A DNA stretch of 64,000 bases from assembly GCA_029946065.1 (NCBI GenBank), contig JAQSDU010000020.1, positions 124,001-188,000 on the forward strand. The letters run 5' to 3'. The stretch is from Flavobacterium sp. Its GTDB lineage: Bacteria; Bacteroidota; Bacteroidia; Flavobacteriales; Flavobacteriaceae. Position numbers and translations under genes: made by a program. Shown here in pieces: positions 38,060 through 48,134 of this stretch (the stretch's first letter is position 1; every line of letters begins with the position of its first letter). The notes under the pieces were generated by a model. It was given only the letters and a program-made list of their open reading frames with translations, did not search any database and was not told where the DNA came from.

Positions 38060-39509
38060 CGCGGAGTTTTTTCAAATCCACAGCATCCATATAAGCGCCC
38101 GGAATGTAGTAACCCAGTTTCAAGATTGATTTGGCTTTTCGCATCGACATTTGTCCTGGATGTTGCAATACTTGCTTGAGGTTAAAAACGCCCTGACTTT
38201 TTCGGTATTCCTTGTGCACGAACCGCTGTAATTTTTTGTAAAAAGGCGACTGAAAACTACCATTGAACATCATTTCCAAATCGTCCGAATCTTTCCAGTT
38301 GACCTTTAGTTTCAGGTCATTTTTTACGTTTTCGTAGAATTTGGTTCCCGGTAACGGATAGGAAACAGAAACCCCAATATTGTCTGGCTGTAAATCTTTC
38401 ACCATTGCAATTGTTTTGGCAATATCTTCCGGATTTTCGCCCGGATAACCAAATTGCAAGAACAGTGCCACGCGAATATTTTTTTCTTTCAGCAGTCGCG
38501 TTGCTTCATAAATCTGAGCGACTTTTGTGCCTTTGTCCATTGCATCGAGGATTTTCTGTGAAGCACTTTCGGCACCAACCCAAACTTCCTCAAGTCCGGA
38601 TTTTGCGAGTGCATCGATGGTATCTTCCTTCAACAATAAATCTACACGACTTTGAATATAATAGCGAATTTTGAGGTCTCTTTCTTCGAGTGCGGAATTG
38701 AATTCCTTCACCCAATTGGGTTTTAATCCAAAAATGTCATCGCACATCCAAAAACGGTTCACACCATATTTTTGTGATAAAAAAGCAAGGTGTTTTGCGA
38801 TATATTCTGGAGAATGTGAGTTGTATCGATTGCCGTAAATTGGTTTTGCACACCAGTTGCATTTGTAGGGACAGCCGCGCGTAGTAGCCATATTGAGTGT
38901 GAATTCCTGACCGCTTTGTTGCCAGATTTTGCGGTATCTTTTGATATCGGCTAAATCCCAAGCCGGCATCGGCAGTTCGTCGAGGTTTTGTAGTACAGCC
39001 CTTTTCGGATGGACTTTTGCGACAGCATTTTCATACGAAACAATTCCTGGAATATGTTCGGTGTCGCCATTGGCATCAAGCGCATTGATGAGTTCGAGTA
39101 AGGTCAGTTCGCCTTCGCCTTGTATGATATAATCGGCACCTTTTTTTAGGTATTTTTCGTAATGATCGGTTGCGTCAGAGCTGCATACAATTACCATACA
39201 GCCGTTTTTTTTGCCAAGACCAATCATCGAAAAACAGGCATCGCGCATGTTCGTCAGGCACATTTTGGTCAGATAATTGAATCCGTCATCATAAATAACG
39301 AGGTATTTCGGCTTTAGTGTAGAAAGTATGGGTGCAATGGCAAAGGGGCTGTCGAGCAAATTCGTGTCAAACAAATCCACATTATAACCATTTTTTCGCA
39401 TTAGCGCAGCGGCATAAAGCGTTCCCAAAGGTGGAAAAGGTGTTTTATTTTTCCATTGCTTCGGGTCGAGCTTGTAGTAATACGAGTGCGAAAAGAGAAT
39501 ATCAGACAT
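38049..39509 (-). CDS. B12-binding-domain radical SAM protein
   Basis: TPFPPLGTLYAAALMRKNGYNVDLFD; ATTRGCPYKCNWCAKP. Confidence 0.93.
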   Translation of the reverse strand: MSDILFSHSYYYKLDPKQWKNKTPFPPLGTLYAAALMRKNGYNVDLFDTNLLDSPFAIAPILSTLKPKYLVIYDDGFNYLTKMCLTNMRDACFSMIGLGKKNGCMVIVCSSDATDHYEKYLKKGADYIIQGEGELTLLELINALDANGDTEHIPGIVSYENAVAKVHPKRAVLQNLDELPMPAWDLADIKRYRKIWQQSGQEFTLNMATTRGCPYKCNWCAKPIYGNRYNSHSPEYIAKHLAFLSQKYGVNRFWMCDDIFGLKPNWVKEFNSALEERDLKIRYYIQSRVDLLLKEDTIDALAKSGLEEVWVGAESASQKILDAMDKGTKVAQIYEATRLLKEKNIRVALFLQFGYPGENPEDIAKTIAMVKDLQPDNIGVSVSYPLPGTKFYENVKNDLKLKVNWKDSDDLEMMFNGSFQSPFYKKLQRFVHKEYRKSQGVFNLKQVLQHPGQMSMRKAKSILKLGYYIPGAYMDAVDLKKLRDER

Positions 39510-40425
39510 ATTCTTTCGTTAATTCGATGTTATGTTTTAGCCTGACCTCTTCATATTTGTGGTTCAGTGAAGTGATGACTTTCTTTTGGAAATTCAGCGG
39601 GTGGTGTTTTGAGATGTTTTTGGTCGATTTCAATGCAATTTTAAATTCTTCATTGTTCATTTTTCGGAATTTGATTTTCCAAAAATAAACTGTCGTACTT
39701 TTAAACATGTTATCTAAGATATTCCCTACACCATTATTCAGGATAATTTCCGAAAATCTTGTGAAACGCGGCTTTTGAATGTTTTCTATTTTTTCAAACT
39801 GCGGATTGAATTCGCCTAAAACTTCTGCGACCCATTTGTTTTTAAGGTAAAATTCCTTGAAAACGTCTTTGCCCTGAAATGGAATAAGCGTTTTGATTTC
39901 GGTGGCGGTAAAGCGGTTTTTTTCTTCAATTTCGAGGCTTCCCGAAGAAAGAAAATAATTGATACAGAAAAATTTCCTCGAATTCAACAGAAAAATCTTT
40001 TTATAAAGCATCAATAGGCTGCGGCAAATCCAGATTTTTTCAGGTTTTGTAATAACAAAAAAATCGATGTCGCTTTCGTTGTCATAATAGCCTTTTGAGA
40101 GCGATCCTGAAACGCCAACAGCTTCTACGAAAGGAAATTTTGCAATGAATGCGGCTTTTTGTTTGGCTTTTATGAGTGCATCGATTGCCATTTTGTTACC
40201 ATTTTTTCTTTTTTGGATGCTTCCAGGGTCATTTTCCGAAAGATAAAATTCGTCTATGCGGAAGATGATTTTCTGTTCGACCAAAGTTTCCAATTCTATG
40301 GCTATTTGTGGACAGTCTTTTGAAACCGAAAAATGGCATACTTCTTCCATTGTCAGCGGATACCTGAAAAGGGAAAAATAGAGTATGGTTTTTAATGATT
40401 CCAATAGATTAGGTTTTATGGGCAA
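39502..40425 (-). CDS. Nucleotidyltransferase-domain protein
   Basis: VEAVGVSGSLSKGYYDNESDIDFFVIT (GS...DxD). Confidence 0.85.
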   Translation of the reverse strand: MPIKPNLLESLKTILYFSLFRYPLTMEEVCHFSVSKDCPQIAIELETLVEQKIIFRIDEFYLSENDPGSIQKRKNGNKMAIDALIKAKQKAAFIAKFPFVEAVGVSGSLSKGYYDNESDIDFFVITKPEKIWICRSLLMLYKKIFLLNSRKFFCINYFLSSGSLEIEEKNRFTATEIKTLIPFQGKDVFKEFYLKNKWVAEVLGEFNPQFEKIENIQKPRFTRFSEIILNNGVGNILDNMFKSTTVYFWKIKFRKMNNEEFKIALKSTKNISKHHPLNFQKKVITSLNHKYEEVRLKHNIELTKEYV

Positions 40426-40570
40426 AAAACAAAAAAATGCTTTTCTTTTTGATGCATTAGTTGTTAAAAGGTTGCGTTGTTATAGTTGTTTGTGCGTTTT
40501 TTTAGAAAAATAACACAAGATAAATATAGAAATAAAATCCCCACGAATTAAATTTAAATGACGAACTGGA

Positions 40571-43405
40571 TTAATGCGCCTCCAACCAATCTTTCCCCAC
40601 GCCCATGTCTACTTCCAAAGGCACCGCCATTATAAACGCATTTTCCATTTCATACTTGATCATAGGCTGTATTTTCTCGAGTTCATCATTGTGAACATCA
40701 AACACAAGCTCATCATGCACTTGCAATAACATCTTGCTTTTCCAGTTTTCTTCGGTTAGTTTTTTATGGATATTAATCATGGCAATTTTGATTATATCTG
40801 CTGCGCTTCCCTGAATTGGCGCGTTAACGGCATTTCTTTCTGCACCGCCTCGCACCATAACGTTTTGGGAGTTGATGTCTTTCAGGTAACGTCTTCTTCC
40901 AGAAATGGTCTGTACAAAACCATTCTCGCGCGCAATTTCAATTTGTTCCTGGATATAGGCTTTCAATCTTGGATAGGATTTGTAATATGCGTCGATCAAT
41001 GCAGCACTTTCACTGCGTGTTAACGAGGTTTGGTTGCTCAATCCGAATGCTGAAACGCCATAAATAATTCCGAAATTCACGGTTTTGGCATGGCTTCTCT
41101 GTTCACGCGTCACCTCCTCCAAAGACACATTGAATACTTTTGCGGCGGTCGATTTATGGATGTCTTCGCCATTTTTGAAAGAATTGATCATGTTTTCTTC
41201 TCCGCTCAAGGCAGCAATGATGCGCAATTCTATTTGCGAATAATCTGCAGAAAGCAATGTATGGTTTTCATCACGGGCGATAAAAGCTTTCCTGATTTGT
41301 CTTCCGCGTTCGGTACGAATTGGAATATTCTGCAAATTTGGGTTATTAGAACTCAATCGGCCTGTCGCCGCAACTGCCTGCATATAATCGGTATGCACGC
41401 GTCCGGTTTTGGAATTGACTTGCAACGGAAGCGCCGTTACATAAGTATTCTGCAATTTTACTAATTGCCTCCAATCAAGAATTTCCTGAACAAACGGACT
41501 GGTTAACGCGAGATATGAAAGTACTTCTTCGCCCGTGGCATATTGCCCTGTTTTGGTCTTCTTTTGTTTGGTACCTCCGATTTTCAATTTGTCGAATAGG
41601 ATTTCTCCGAGTTGTTTTGGCGAAGCAAGATTGAATTTTTCGCCTGCAGCTTCGTATATTTTTGTTTCTAAAACTTTAATATCGTTGTCTAATTCTCCGG
41701 CAAGCGAATGCAGAAAATCTACATCAAGGCGCACACCTTCCGTTTCCATAGCGGCCAAGACTGAAATTAGCGGCACTTCGATATCATCGAATAATTTTCT
41801 GGTTTCTGTTTTTTCGAGTATTGGGGCGAAATGTTGCTTGAGTTGAAAGGTTACGTCGGCATCTTCGGCGGCATATTCCTTCACGTCTTCCAAGGCAACT
41901 TCGCGCATGGTTTTTTGTCCTTTTCCTTTTTTTCCGATTAAATCTTCGATTGGTTTTGGGGAATATTTAAGATAGGTTTCAGACAAAACGTCCATATTAT
42001 GTCGCATGTCGGGATTGATGAGGTAATGTGCAATCATCGTATCGAACAGCTTTCCTTTCACGGTTAGACCGTAATTCGCTATGATTTTTAAATCATATTT
42101 TAAATTTTGTCCGACTTTTTCGATGTTTTCTGCATCAAAAAACGGTCGGAATTTGTCAACAATTGCTTGTGCTGCTTCACGGTTTTCGGGAACTGGAACA
42201 TAAAACCCTTTTCCGGTTTCCCACGAAAAGGAAATACCGACCAACTCGGCCCAAATTGGATCAATGCCAGTGGTTTCGGTGTCAAAACTTACAGATTCTT
42301 GTTTGAGTAAATTTTGCAACAAGAATTTTATTGCCATATCTCCTTCAACAATTTGGTAGAAATGTTCCGTGTCGGCTAAGGTTTTATAAAATCCGGTTTT
42401 GATTTCGTGATCGGCGGAATTTTCATCTGAAGGCAAAGCAAAAAGATCGAATTGTTGTTCATTTTTGCTGTTTGTTTTTGTTGCTGCAGTGGTTGGCGTT
42501 TCATTTCCAGAAGCATCTTGGGCTTTAAAGAAGAGGCTGTTGAATTGTTCCGACATCCGGCGAAATTCGAGTTCCTGGAACAAGGCTTCGGTTTTATCAG
42601 CGTCGGGTTTTGTGAGTTCGTAATCGTCTTCGTTGAAAGTCACATCGCAGTCGCAAATAATCGTCGCTAGCTTTTTTGACAAAAGGCCAAGTTCCTTATT
42701 GGCTTCGATATTTTCTTTCATTTTGCCTTTCAGCAAGTGCGTGTTTTCTAGCAAATTTTCCATCGACCCAAATTCTTTCAGCAGTTTTTTTGCTGTGACT
42801 TCGCCTACGCCCGGCAATCCCGGAATGTTATCTACTGCATCGCCCATCATCCCGAGGAAATCGATGACCTGCTCCGGTCTTTCTATTTCAAAACGCTCCA
42901 GAACTTCGGGAACACCCCATATTTCGATGCCGTTGCCCATTCTTGCAGGCTTGTACATGAAAATATTCTCAGAAACCAACTGCGCAAAATCCTTGTCCGG
43001 CGTCACCATAAAAACCTTATAATTTTGTTTTTCGGCTTGTTTGGCGATTGTTCCGATTAAATCATCGGCCTCGCAACCTTCAAATTCTATGATTGGAATG
43101 TGCATTGCGCGCAACAAATCATGAATGTATGGAACGGCAATTTTAATAGCTTCGGGAGTGGCGCTTCGGTTGGCTTTGTATTCTGTAAACATTTCGCTGC
43201 GCACGTGACTACCGCCTTTGTCAAATGCCACGGCAAGATGATCCGGTTTTTCGCGCTTGATTACATCCATCAATGAATTCATAAAACCCATAATGGCCGA
43301 AGTGTCCATGCCTTTTGAGTTGATGCGTGGGTTTTTGATGAAAGCATAATATCCGCGAAAAATCAGGGCATAAGCATCGAGTAGAAAAAGGCGTTTTTGT
43401 GACAT
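40571..43405 (-). CDS. polA: DNA polymerase I
   Basis: N-terminal 5'-3' exonuclease, 3'-5' exonuclease (SFDTETTGIDP), polymerase motifs (LLSADYSQIELRIIA, VHDELVFDV). Confidence 0.98.
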   Translation of the reverse strand: MSQKRLFLLDAYALIFRGYYAFIKNPRINSKGMDTSAIMGFMNSLMDVIKREKPDHLAVAFDKGGSHVRSEMFTEYKANRSATPEAIKIAVPYIHDLLRAMHIPIIEFEGCEADDLIGTIAKQAEKQNYKVFMVTPDKDFAQLVSENIFMYKPARMGNGIEIWGVPEVLERFEIERPEQVIDFLGMMGDAVDNIPGLPGVGEVTAKKLLKEFGSMENLLENTHLLKGKMKENIEANKELGLLSKKLATIICDCDVTFNEDDYELTKPDADKTEALFQELEFRRMSEQFNSLFFKAQDASGNETPTTAATKTNSKNEQQFDLFALPSDENSADHEIKTGFYKTLADTEHFYQIVEGDMAIKFLLQNLLKQESVSFDTETTGIDPIWAELVGISFSWETGKGFYVPVPENREAAQAIVDKFRPFFDAENIEKVGQNLKYDLKIIANYGLTVKGKLFDTMIAHYLINPDMRHNMDVLSETYLKYSPKPIEDLIGKKGKGQKTMREVALEDVKEYAAEDADVTFQLKQHFAPILEKTETRKLFDDIEVPLISVLAAMETEGVRLDVDFLHSLAGELDNDIKVLETKIYEAAGEKFNLASPKQLGEILFDKLKIGGTKQKKTKTGQYATGEEVLSYLALTSPFVQEILDWRQLVKLQNTYVTALPLQVNSKTGRVHTDYMQAVAATGRLSSNNPNLQNIPIRTERGRQIRKAFIARDENHTLLSADYSQIELRIIAALSGEENMINSFKNGEDIHKSTAAKVFNVSLEEVTREQRSHAKTVNFGIIYGVSAFGLSNQTSLTRSESAALIDAYYKSYPRLKAYIQEQIEIARENGFVQTISGRRRYLKDINSQNVMVRGGAERNAVNAPIQGSAADIIKIAMINIHKKLTEENWKSKMLLQVHDELVFDVHNDELEKIQPMIKYEMENAFIMAVPLEVDMGVGKDWLEAH

Positions 43406-43480
43406 ATCGGATTAAAATTGGAACGGTAAAAATAAGCAATCGAAGTGGAAAGTTTTGTTTAGAGTTATAAATTTATTTTA

Positions 43481-43732
43481 ATGCTAACACACAATGAACA
43501 AGGCAATACTATTATTGTAACGATTTCAGAAAATATAGTGTTTTTCCAAAATTCTAGCGTTGAAAACGCGCTTGCGCTCGATACCCTTATTAATTGATTT
43601 TTAAAATTAGATCCTTCTTCAAAAGGGAACGGACTTGGCATGGCCATTATTAAGAAAATCGGGAATGGGGACCATTGGAAAATTACTTATTTTTTCGAAA
43701 ATAATCTTCACAGCTTTGTGGTGAAATGCTAA
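43481..43732 (+). pseudogene. Decayed histidine-kinase HATPase C-terminal fragment with in-frame TGA
   Basis: MLTHNEQGNTIIVTISENIVFFQNSSVENALALDTLIN*FLKLDPSSKGNGLGMAIIKKIGNGDHWKITYFFENNLHSFVVKC*; stop TGA at 43595-43597; GNGLGMAI is a HATPase G2 box. Confidence 0.65.
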
Positions 43733-43789
43733 ATTAATTCAAAATTATGACGTAATTTGCACAACAAACTTCAATTATCCCGATTTCGT

Positions 43790-45748
43790 ATGTTCAAAAG
43801 ATGGCTTAATTCCGGCAGGTTTTCACTGCTTTCCTATTTTATATTATGGTATTTATTGATGTCGCAATTGTTACGACTGGTTTTTTTTGTATGGCAATTC
43901 GATGAAGTTTCTTGGAACATTATCGATTTTCTCCGAACGATTCTAACTGGTTTGTTTTTTGACATCGGGACGATTACTTTTATAAGTTTCGGTGCGGTTT
44001 TGTATTATGTTTTGTTGCCAAATCGCTTGATAGGGACTTTATTAGACCGAGTTTTGGTCTGGTTTTTCACAGTACTTACTATTTTTATTTTTGTATTTGC
44101 TTTTTTTGCAGAACTTACTTTTTGGGAGGAATTCCGTACCAGATTTAATTTTATTGCGGTCGATTATCTTATTTACACACACGAAGTTGTTGCCAATATT
44201 AATGAATCTTATCCGTTGCCGTTGCTTATTGGAGGTGTGTTGCTGGTTACGGCAATTGTTCTTTTTGTTTTTTATAAACGAGGCGCGTTTGCCGTTACTT
44301 TTGCTAGTAAAATAAATTTAAAAAGCAGGCTGAAAGTTCTTGGAAGCACCTTGGCAATAGTTCTTTTTTATTCCTTTTTGATTAGCAATTATCAGGCAGA
44401 ATGGTCGCTGAACCGTTATAATTCAGAAATTTCAAAAGCCGGTGTTTACTCGTTTTTTGCTGCTTTTAGAAACAACCAGATGCAATATGAAGCATTCTAT
44501 ACTTCGGTGAAAAATGAAAAAGCATTCGCGTTGATCAAGGAAAAACTCGCTGCTTCCAATTCAAAATATAGCGATAATGGGAATTCTATTCATCGTACGA
44601 TTACTGACAGCCTTCCGTCTGACGAAAAGAAAAATGTAGTTTTTATTTTGGTAGAAAGCCTGAGCGGCAGTTTTCTTGGAGAATTTGGGAATACAGAACA
44701 CATTACACCTTTTATGGACAGCCTTGCGCAGAAAAGCGTGTTCTTTGAAAATCTTTATGCCACTGGAACCAGAACCGTACGCGGAATGGAAGCCGTAACA
44801 TTGTGTATTCCGCCAACACCAGGGCAAAGCATTGTAAAGCGTCCGGAAAATCAAAATCTTTTCACCGTTAGCAACGTCTTCAAGGCCAAAAACTACGACT
44901 GCAATTTTTTCTACGGCGGCGACGGCTACTTTGACAATATGAATGCTTATTTCGGCGGCAATGGCTTTGCAATTTATGATCGTGGGCGTGGCAGCGTGCT
45001 TAGCGACAATATTAAGACCACACGCCACAATATTACCGACAATGAAGTAACTTTTGAAAACGCCTGGGGCATTTGCGATGAAGATATTTTTAACAAAATG
45101 CTCAATGTAGCCGACGAGCAATATAAAAACAATCAGCCATTTTTTAATTTTATAATGACAACTTCCAATCACAGACCTTATACTTATCCGTCAGGGAAAA
45201 TCGATATTCCATCTGGGAAAAGTAGGGAAGGTGCTGTAAAATATACAGATTTTGCCTTGCGTGAATTATTTAGGAAAGCAAGTAAAAAACCGTGGTATAA
45301 AAACACTGTTTTTGTAATCATTGCCGACCATTGTGCCAGTAGCGCGGGGAAAGATGAAATCGATGTAAAAAATTATCACATTCCTGCATTTATTGTGAAT
45401 TTACCCGAAGCCGAAAATAAAAAAATCGCAACGCAGTGTTCACAAATAGATTTGTTTCCAACATTGTTTTCTATATTTCATTGGAATTATGAATCGGATT
45501 TTTTTGGTAAAAACGTGCTTGATCCAAAATTTGAGGAGCGTTCTTTAATGGGCACCTACAGAAAATTGGTTTTGATGAAAAAAGAAAAAGTTATGATTTT
45601 ATCCGACCAGAAAAAACAAGCTTTTTATACTTGGGATAAAACAAACAACAGCCTGAAGCCACTGCCGATGGAACGCACATTCCTCGACGAAACCATTTCG
45701 TGGTACCAAACTGCCGATTATCTTTTTACCAATAAATTATTGAAGTAG
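43790..45748 (+). CDS. LTA synthase family / alkaline-phosphatase-superfamily sulfatase membrane protein
   Basis: Five N-terminal TM; VVFILVESLSGSFLGEFGNTEHITPFMDSLA...YATGTRTVRGMEAV...FVIIADHC. Confidence 0.92.
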   Translation: MFKRWLNSGRFSLLSYFILWYLLMSQLLRLVFFVWQFDEVSWNIIDFLRTILTGLFFDIGTITFISFGAVLYYVLLPNRLIGTLLDRVLVWFFTVLTIFIFVFAFFAELTFWEEFRTRFNFIAVDYLIYTHEVVANINESYPLPLLIGGVLLVTAIVLFVFYKRGAFAVTFASKINLKSRLKVLGSTLAIVLFYSFLISNYQAEWSLNRYNSEISKAGVYSFFAAFRNNQMQYEAFYTSVKNEKAFALIKEKLAASNSKYSDNGNSIHRTITDSLPSDEKKNVVFILVESLSGSFLGEFGNTEHITPFMDSLAQKSVFFENLYATGTRTVRGMEAVTLCIPPTPGQSIVKRPENQNLFTVSNVFKAKNYDCNFFYGGDGYFDNMNAYFGGNGFAIYDRGRGSVLSDNIKTTRHNITDNEVTFENAWGICDEDIFNKMLNVADEQYKNNQPFFNFIMTTSNHRPYTYPSGKIDIPSGKSREGAVKYTDFALRELFRKASKKPWYKNTVFVIIADHCASSAGKDEIDVKNYHIPAFIVNLPEAENKKIATQCSQIDLFPTLFSIFHWNYESDFFGKNVLDPKFEERSLMGTYRKLVLMKKEKVMILSDQKKQAFYTWDKTNNSLKPLPMERTFLDETISWYQTADYLFTNKLLK

Positions 45749-45773
45749 TACAATTTAGAGATTAAAATTTTTT

Positions 45774-45840
45774 AAACCATTTAGGCGTTAAACACCATTA
45801 AGAAAAGAAACTTAATGTGTTTTTTATACCTAAATGGTTT
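45774..45840. repeat. Imperfect inverted repeat (45774-45802 / 45811-45840), likely terminator
   Basis: aaaccatttagg ... ttaag-aaaagaaa-cttaa ... cctaaatggttt. Confidence 0.75.
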
Positions 45841-45939
45841 TAATTTTGTGGGTTCAACATGAAATTTCACGGTTAAAATTTCATTAATAAAACCGGCAAT
45901 GTCATCATATTTCATTCCTTTGCGTTATATTTTATTTTG

Positions 45940-46614
45940 ATGAATATTTTAATCGTTGAAGATTACCGTGAACTTGCCGAAGAACTCATCAGTTATCTCG
46001 GTAACAACGGCTATATCTGTCGGCATGTTACCAGTTGCGAGGCGGCGCTTGAAGAACTTGAAGTTAACACTTTTGACATCATGCTACTCGATTTAGGTTT
46101 GCCCGACGGAAATGGCTTTGAAGTGCTAAAAACCGTCAGGAAAGCACGTTCCAAAATGGCGATTATCGTTATTACGGCGCGTGGCGAACTCGATGACCGC
46201 ATCAATGGCTTGCAGCTTGGCGCCGATGACTATCTTACCAAACCTTTTGCGTTAACGGAACTTGGTGCGCGGCTTTATGCCATCGTCAGGCGAATGCATG
46301 GTTATGCCGTCAATACAATTGAAGTGCATGGCTTCAAAATGCAGCTTGAGGATTTTAAGGTGACTTTTGAAGAAAATCCAATCAGTCTTACCAAAAAGGA
46401 ATTCCAGATTTTTCAATATCTTGTACTCAACAAAAACCGTGTAATTACGAGGCTTCAGTTAACAGAACATATTTGGGGTGATGTTTTGGAAATCAATTCA
46501 GATTCTAATTTCATCGATGTGCATGTGCGCAATCTTCGCAAAAAACTCGACAAATTTACAAAACTCGATTGGTTTGAAACGGTTCGGAATGTGGGCTATC
46601 GCATTAATATGTGA
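45940..46614 (+). CDS. OmpR/PhoB-type response regulator
   Basis: MNILIVEDYRELAEELISYL...DIMLLDLGLPDGNGFEVL...ADDYLTKPF; C-terminal winged helix. Confidence 0.96.
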   Translation: MNILIVEDYRELAEELISYLGNNGYICRHVTSCEAALEELEVNTFDIMLLDLGLPDGNGFEVLKTVRKARSKMAIIVITARGELDDRINGLQLGADDYLTKPFALTELGARLYAIVRRMHGYAVNTIEVHGFKMQLEDFKVTFEENPISLTKKEFQIFQYLVLNKNRVITRLQLTEHIWGDVLEINSDSNFIDVHVRNLRKKLDKFTKLDWFETVRNVGYRINM

Positions 46615-46692
46615 AATTGTAAATGATAAGTTTTGAAGTATAAATGAAAACATAACACATTCGAAATTTACAATTCATCATTCAAAATAATT

Positions 46693-48012
46693 ATGAAAAT
46701 AAAGCACCAACTTGCCATCTTCAACGTCATCACCAGATTGTTACTCATTGTGGTGCTGGTGTTCTTGTTGCCGGTTGTGGTGGAGCAAGTTGTTTATAAA
46801 CATATTAATAAAACCTTATTAGAGAAAAAGCAAAAATTCATTGAACATCTAAACGATGCCGAAATCAACGAATTCATCAACAAAGGCGGCAAAGACGATA
46901 CGTATGCGAGCTTTTCGATTTTGCACGATGAGTTTATTTTGCTTTCCAAATTGGGCAACGGAAAATCGGCACAGCAATCGGTTTTTGTGAATGAGCCGCG
47001 CATCATCGAAGGTCAGGAAGACGATTACAGGATACTACAATATACTTTCGGCTACAAAGGTCAGATTTATCAGTTGGAAGTCGGCAGCAGCCTTGCTGAG
47101 ATCAAAGACTTGACTTTTATGATTCGGATTTTTACTTTGGTGACTTTACTCATTATCGTATTGCTGACTTTTTTGATGGATTCTGTTTACATAGAATACC
47201 TTTTTGCGCCGTTTTATAAAATTATCGATACTAAAATCAGACGCGTTAACGATCTGAGCTCATTTAATTTTACGACAATCAACTCGCATTCGGCAGAATT
47301 TCGAGAGTTAGACGAAGTGTTAAACGGAATGATGTCGCGCATTGATACGTTATTCCGCAAGGAAAAAGAATTCATTGCTAATGTTTCGCATGAATTGCTG
47401 TCGCCGATTTCACTGTTGAAAAACAAGTTCGAAAACATGCTGCAACAAGAAAACATTGACAATGAAACCATCGATAAAATTGCGGGGTCGCTTAAAACCT
47501 TGGATTTACTTCGAAGAATCATCCACAATTTGCTGCTGATTTCTAAAATCGATAACAACCAGTTTTCTGAAACAGAAAATATAGCGATAAAGGAACTGCT
47601 TCTGGAAATCGCCGAAGAAGCCGAAGACAGGCTTGAAGTGAAGGCAATTTTGTTTACGATGGCATTGCAATATGATTTTGTTTTTTCGGGCAACCGTACG
47701 CTGATTCGGATTTTGCTTTTCAATCTTTTGTCGAATGCCATTAAATACAACCATCAAAAAGGAACCATTCATATTTCAGACGAAAAAAATGCGACACATT
47801 ATTGCATTCTCATTGCAGATTCCGGAAAAGGAATGACTGCCGATGAAGTCGCGCAGATTTTCAATAGGTTTACGAGAATTGCATCGGATACCGACGGACA
47901 AGGACTCGGATTGGCGATTGTTGACAGCATTGCGCATTTTCATCATATTGCTATTGAAATCGTATCGGAGCGCGAAAAAGGCAGTGTTTTTCGGGTTTGT
48001 TTTCCTTTATAA
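46693..48012 (+). CDS. Sensor histidine kinase (partner of the 45940 regulator)
   Basis: FIANVSHELLSPISLLKNKFE H-box; NLLSNAIKYN; DSGKGM; GQGLGLAIV. Confidence 0.95.
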   Translation: MKIKHQLAIFNVITRLLLIVVLVFLLPVVVEQVVYKHINKTLLEKKQKFIEHLNDAEINEFINKGGKDDTYASFSILHDEFILLSKLGNGKSAQQSVFVNEPRIIEGQEDDYRILQYTFGYKGQIYQLEVGSSLAEIKDLTFMIRIFTLVTLLIIVLLTFLMDSVYIEYLFAPFYKIIDTKIRRVNDLSSFNFTTINSHSAEFRELDEVLNGMMSRIDTLFRKEKEFIANVSHELLSPISLLKNKFENMLQQENIDNETIDKIAGSLKTLDLLRRIIHNLLLISKIDNNQFSETENIAIKELLLEIAEEAEDRLEVKAILFTMALQYDFVFSGNRTLIRILLFNLLSNAIKYNHQKGTIHISDEKNATHYCILIADSGKGMTADEVAQIFNRFTRIASDTDGQGLGLAIVDSIAHFHHIAIEIVSEREKGSVFRVCFPL

Positions 48013-48087
48013 AACGCCCAAACTATAAATAAATGTTAATGTTTCTGACGGCTTTGCAATCTTCATGCAATCTTCATTTTCGCATTG

Positions 48088-48095
48088 TAGTTTTG
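48088..48095 (+). promoter_or_regulatory. -7 element for the 48135 gene
   Basis: TAGTTTTG matches TAnnTTTG. Confidence 0.5.
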
Positions 48096-48134
48096 ACCTA
48101 TAAAATAATTAATAACAAATAATTTATAAAGGTC

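Noticed and set aside
24357-40425. Radical-SAM locus as a mobile island or prophage
   Set aside because: No integrase, transposase, att-like direct repeats or flanking tRNA seen; no mobility claim can be supported from the sequence
39502-40425. Nucleotidyltransferase as a MNT-HEPN type toxin-antitoxin
   Set aside because: 307-aa protein without an adjacent HEPN partner, overlapping biosynthetic-type genes
44561-45172. 203-aa minus-strand ORF opposite the LTA-synthase-like gene
   Set aside because: Lies entirely antisense to a well-supported CDS, no recognisable motif, likely codon-bias artefact
46617-46690. Possible inverted repeat between the response regulator and kinase genes
   Set aside because: Only about 10 bp of clear complementarity in AT-rich sequence; too weak to include in the repeat family
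47214-47750. 178-aa minus-strand ORF opposite the sensor kinase
   Set aside because: Serine-rich shadow ORF antisense to a strong CDS
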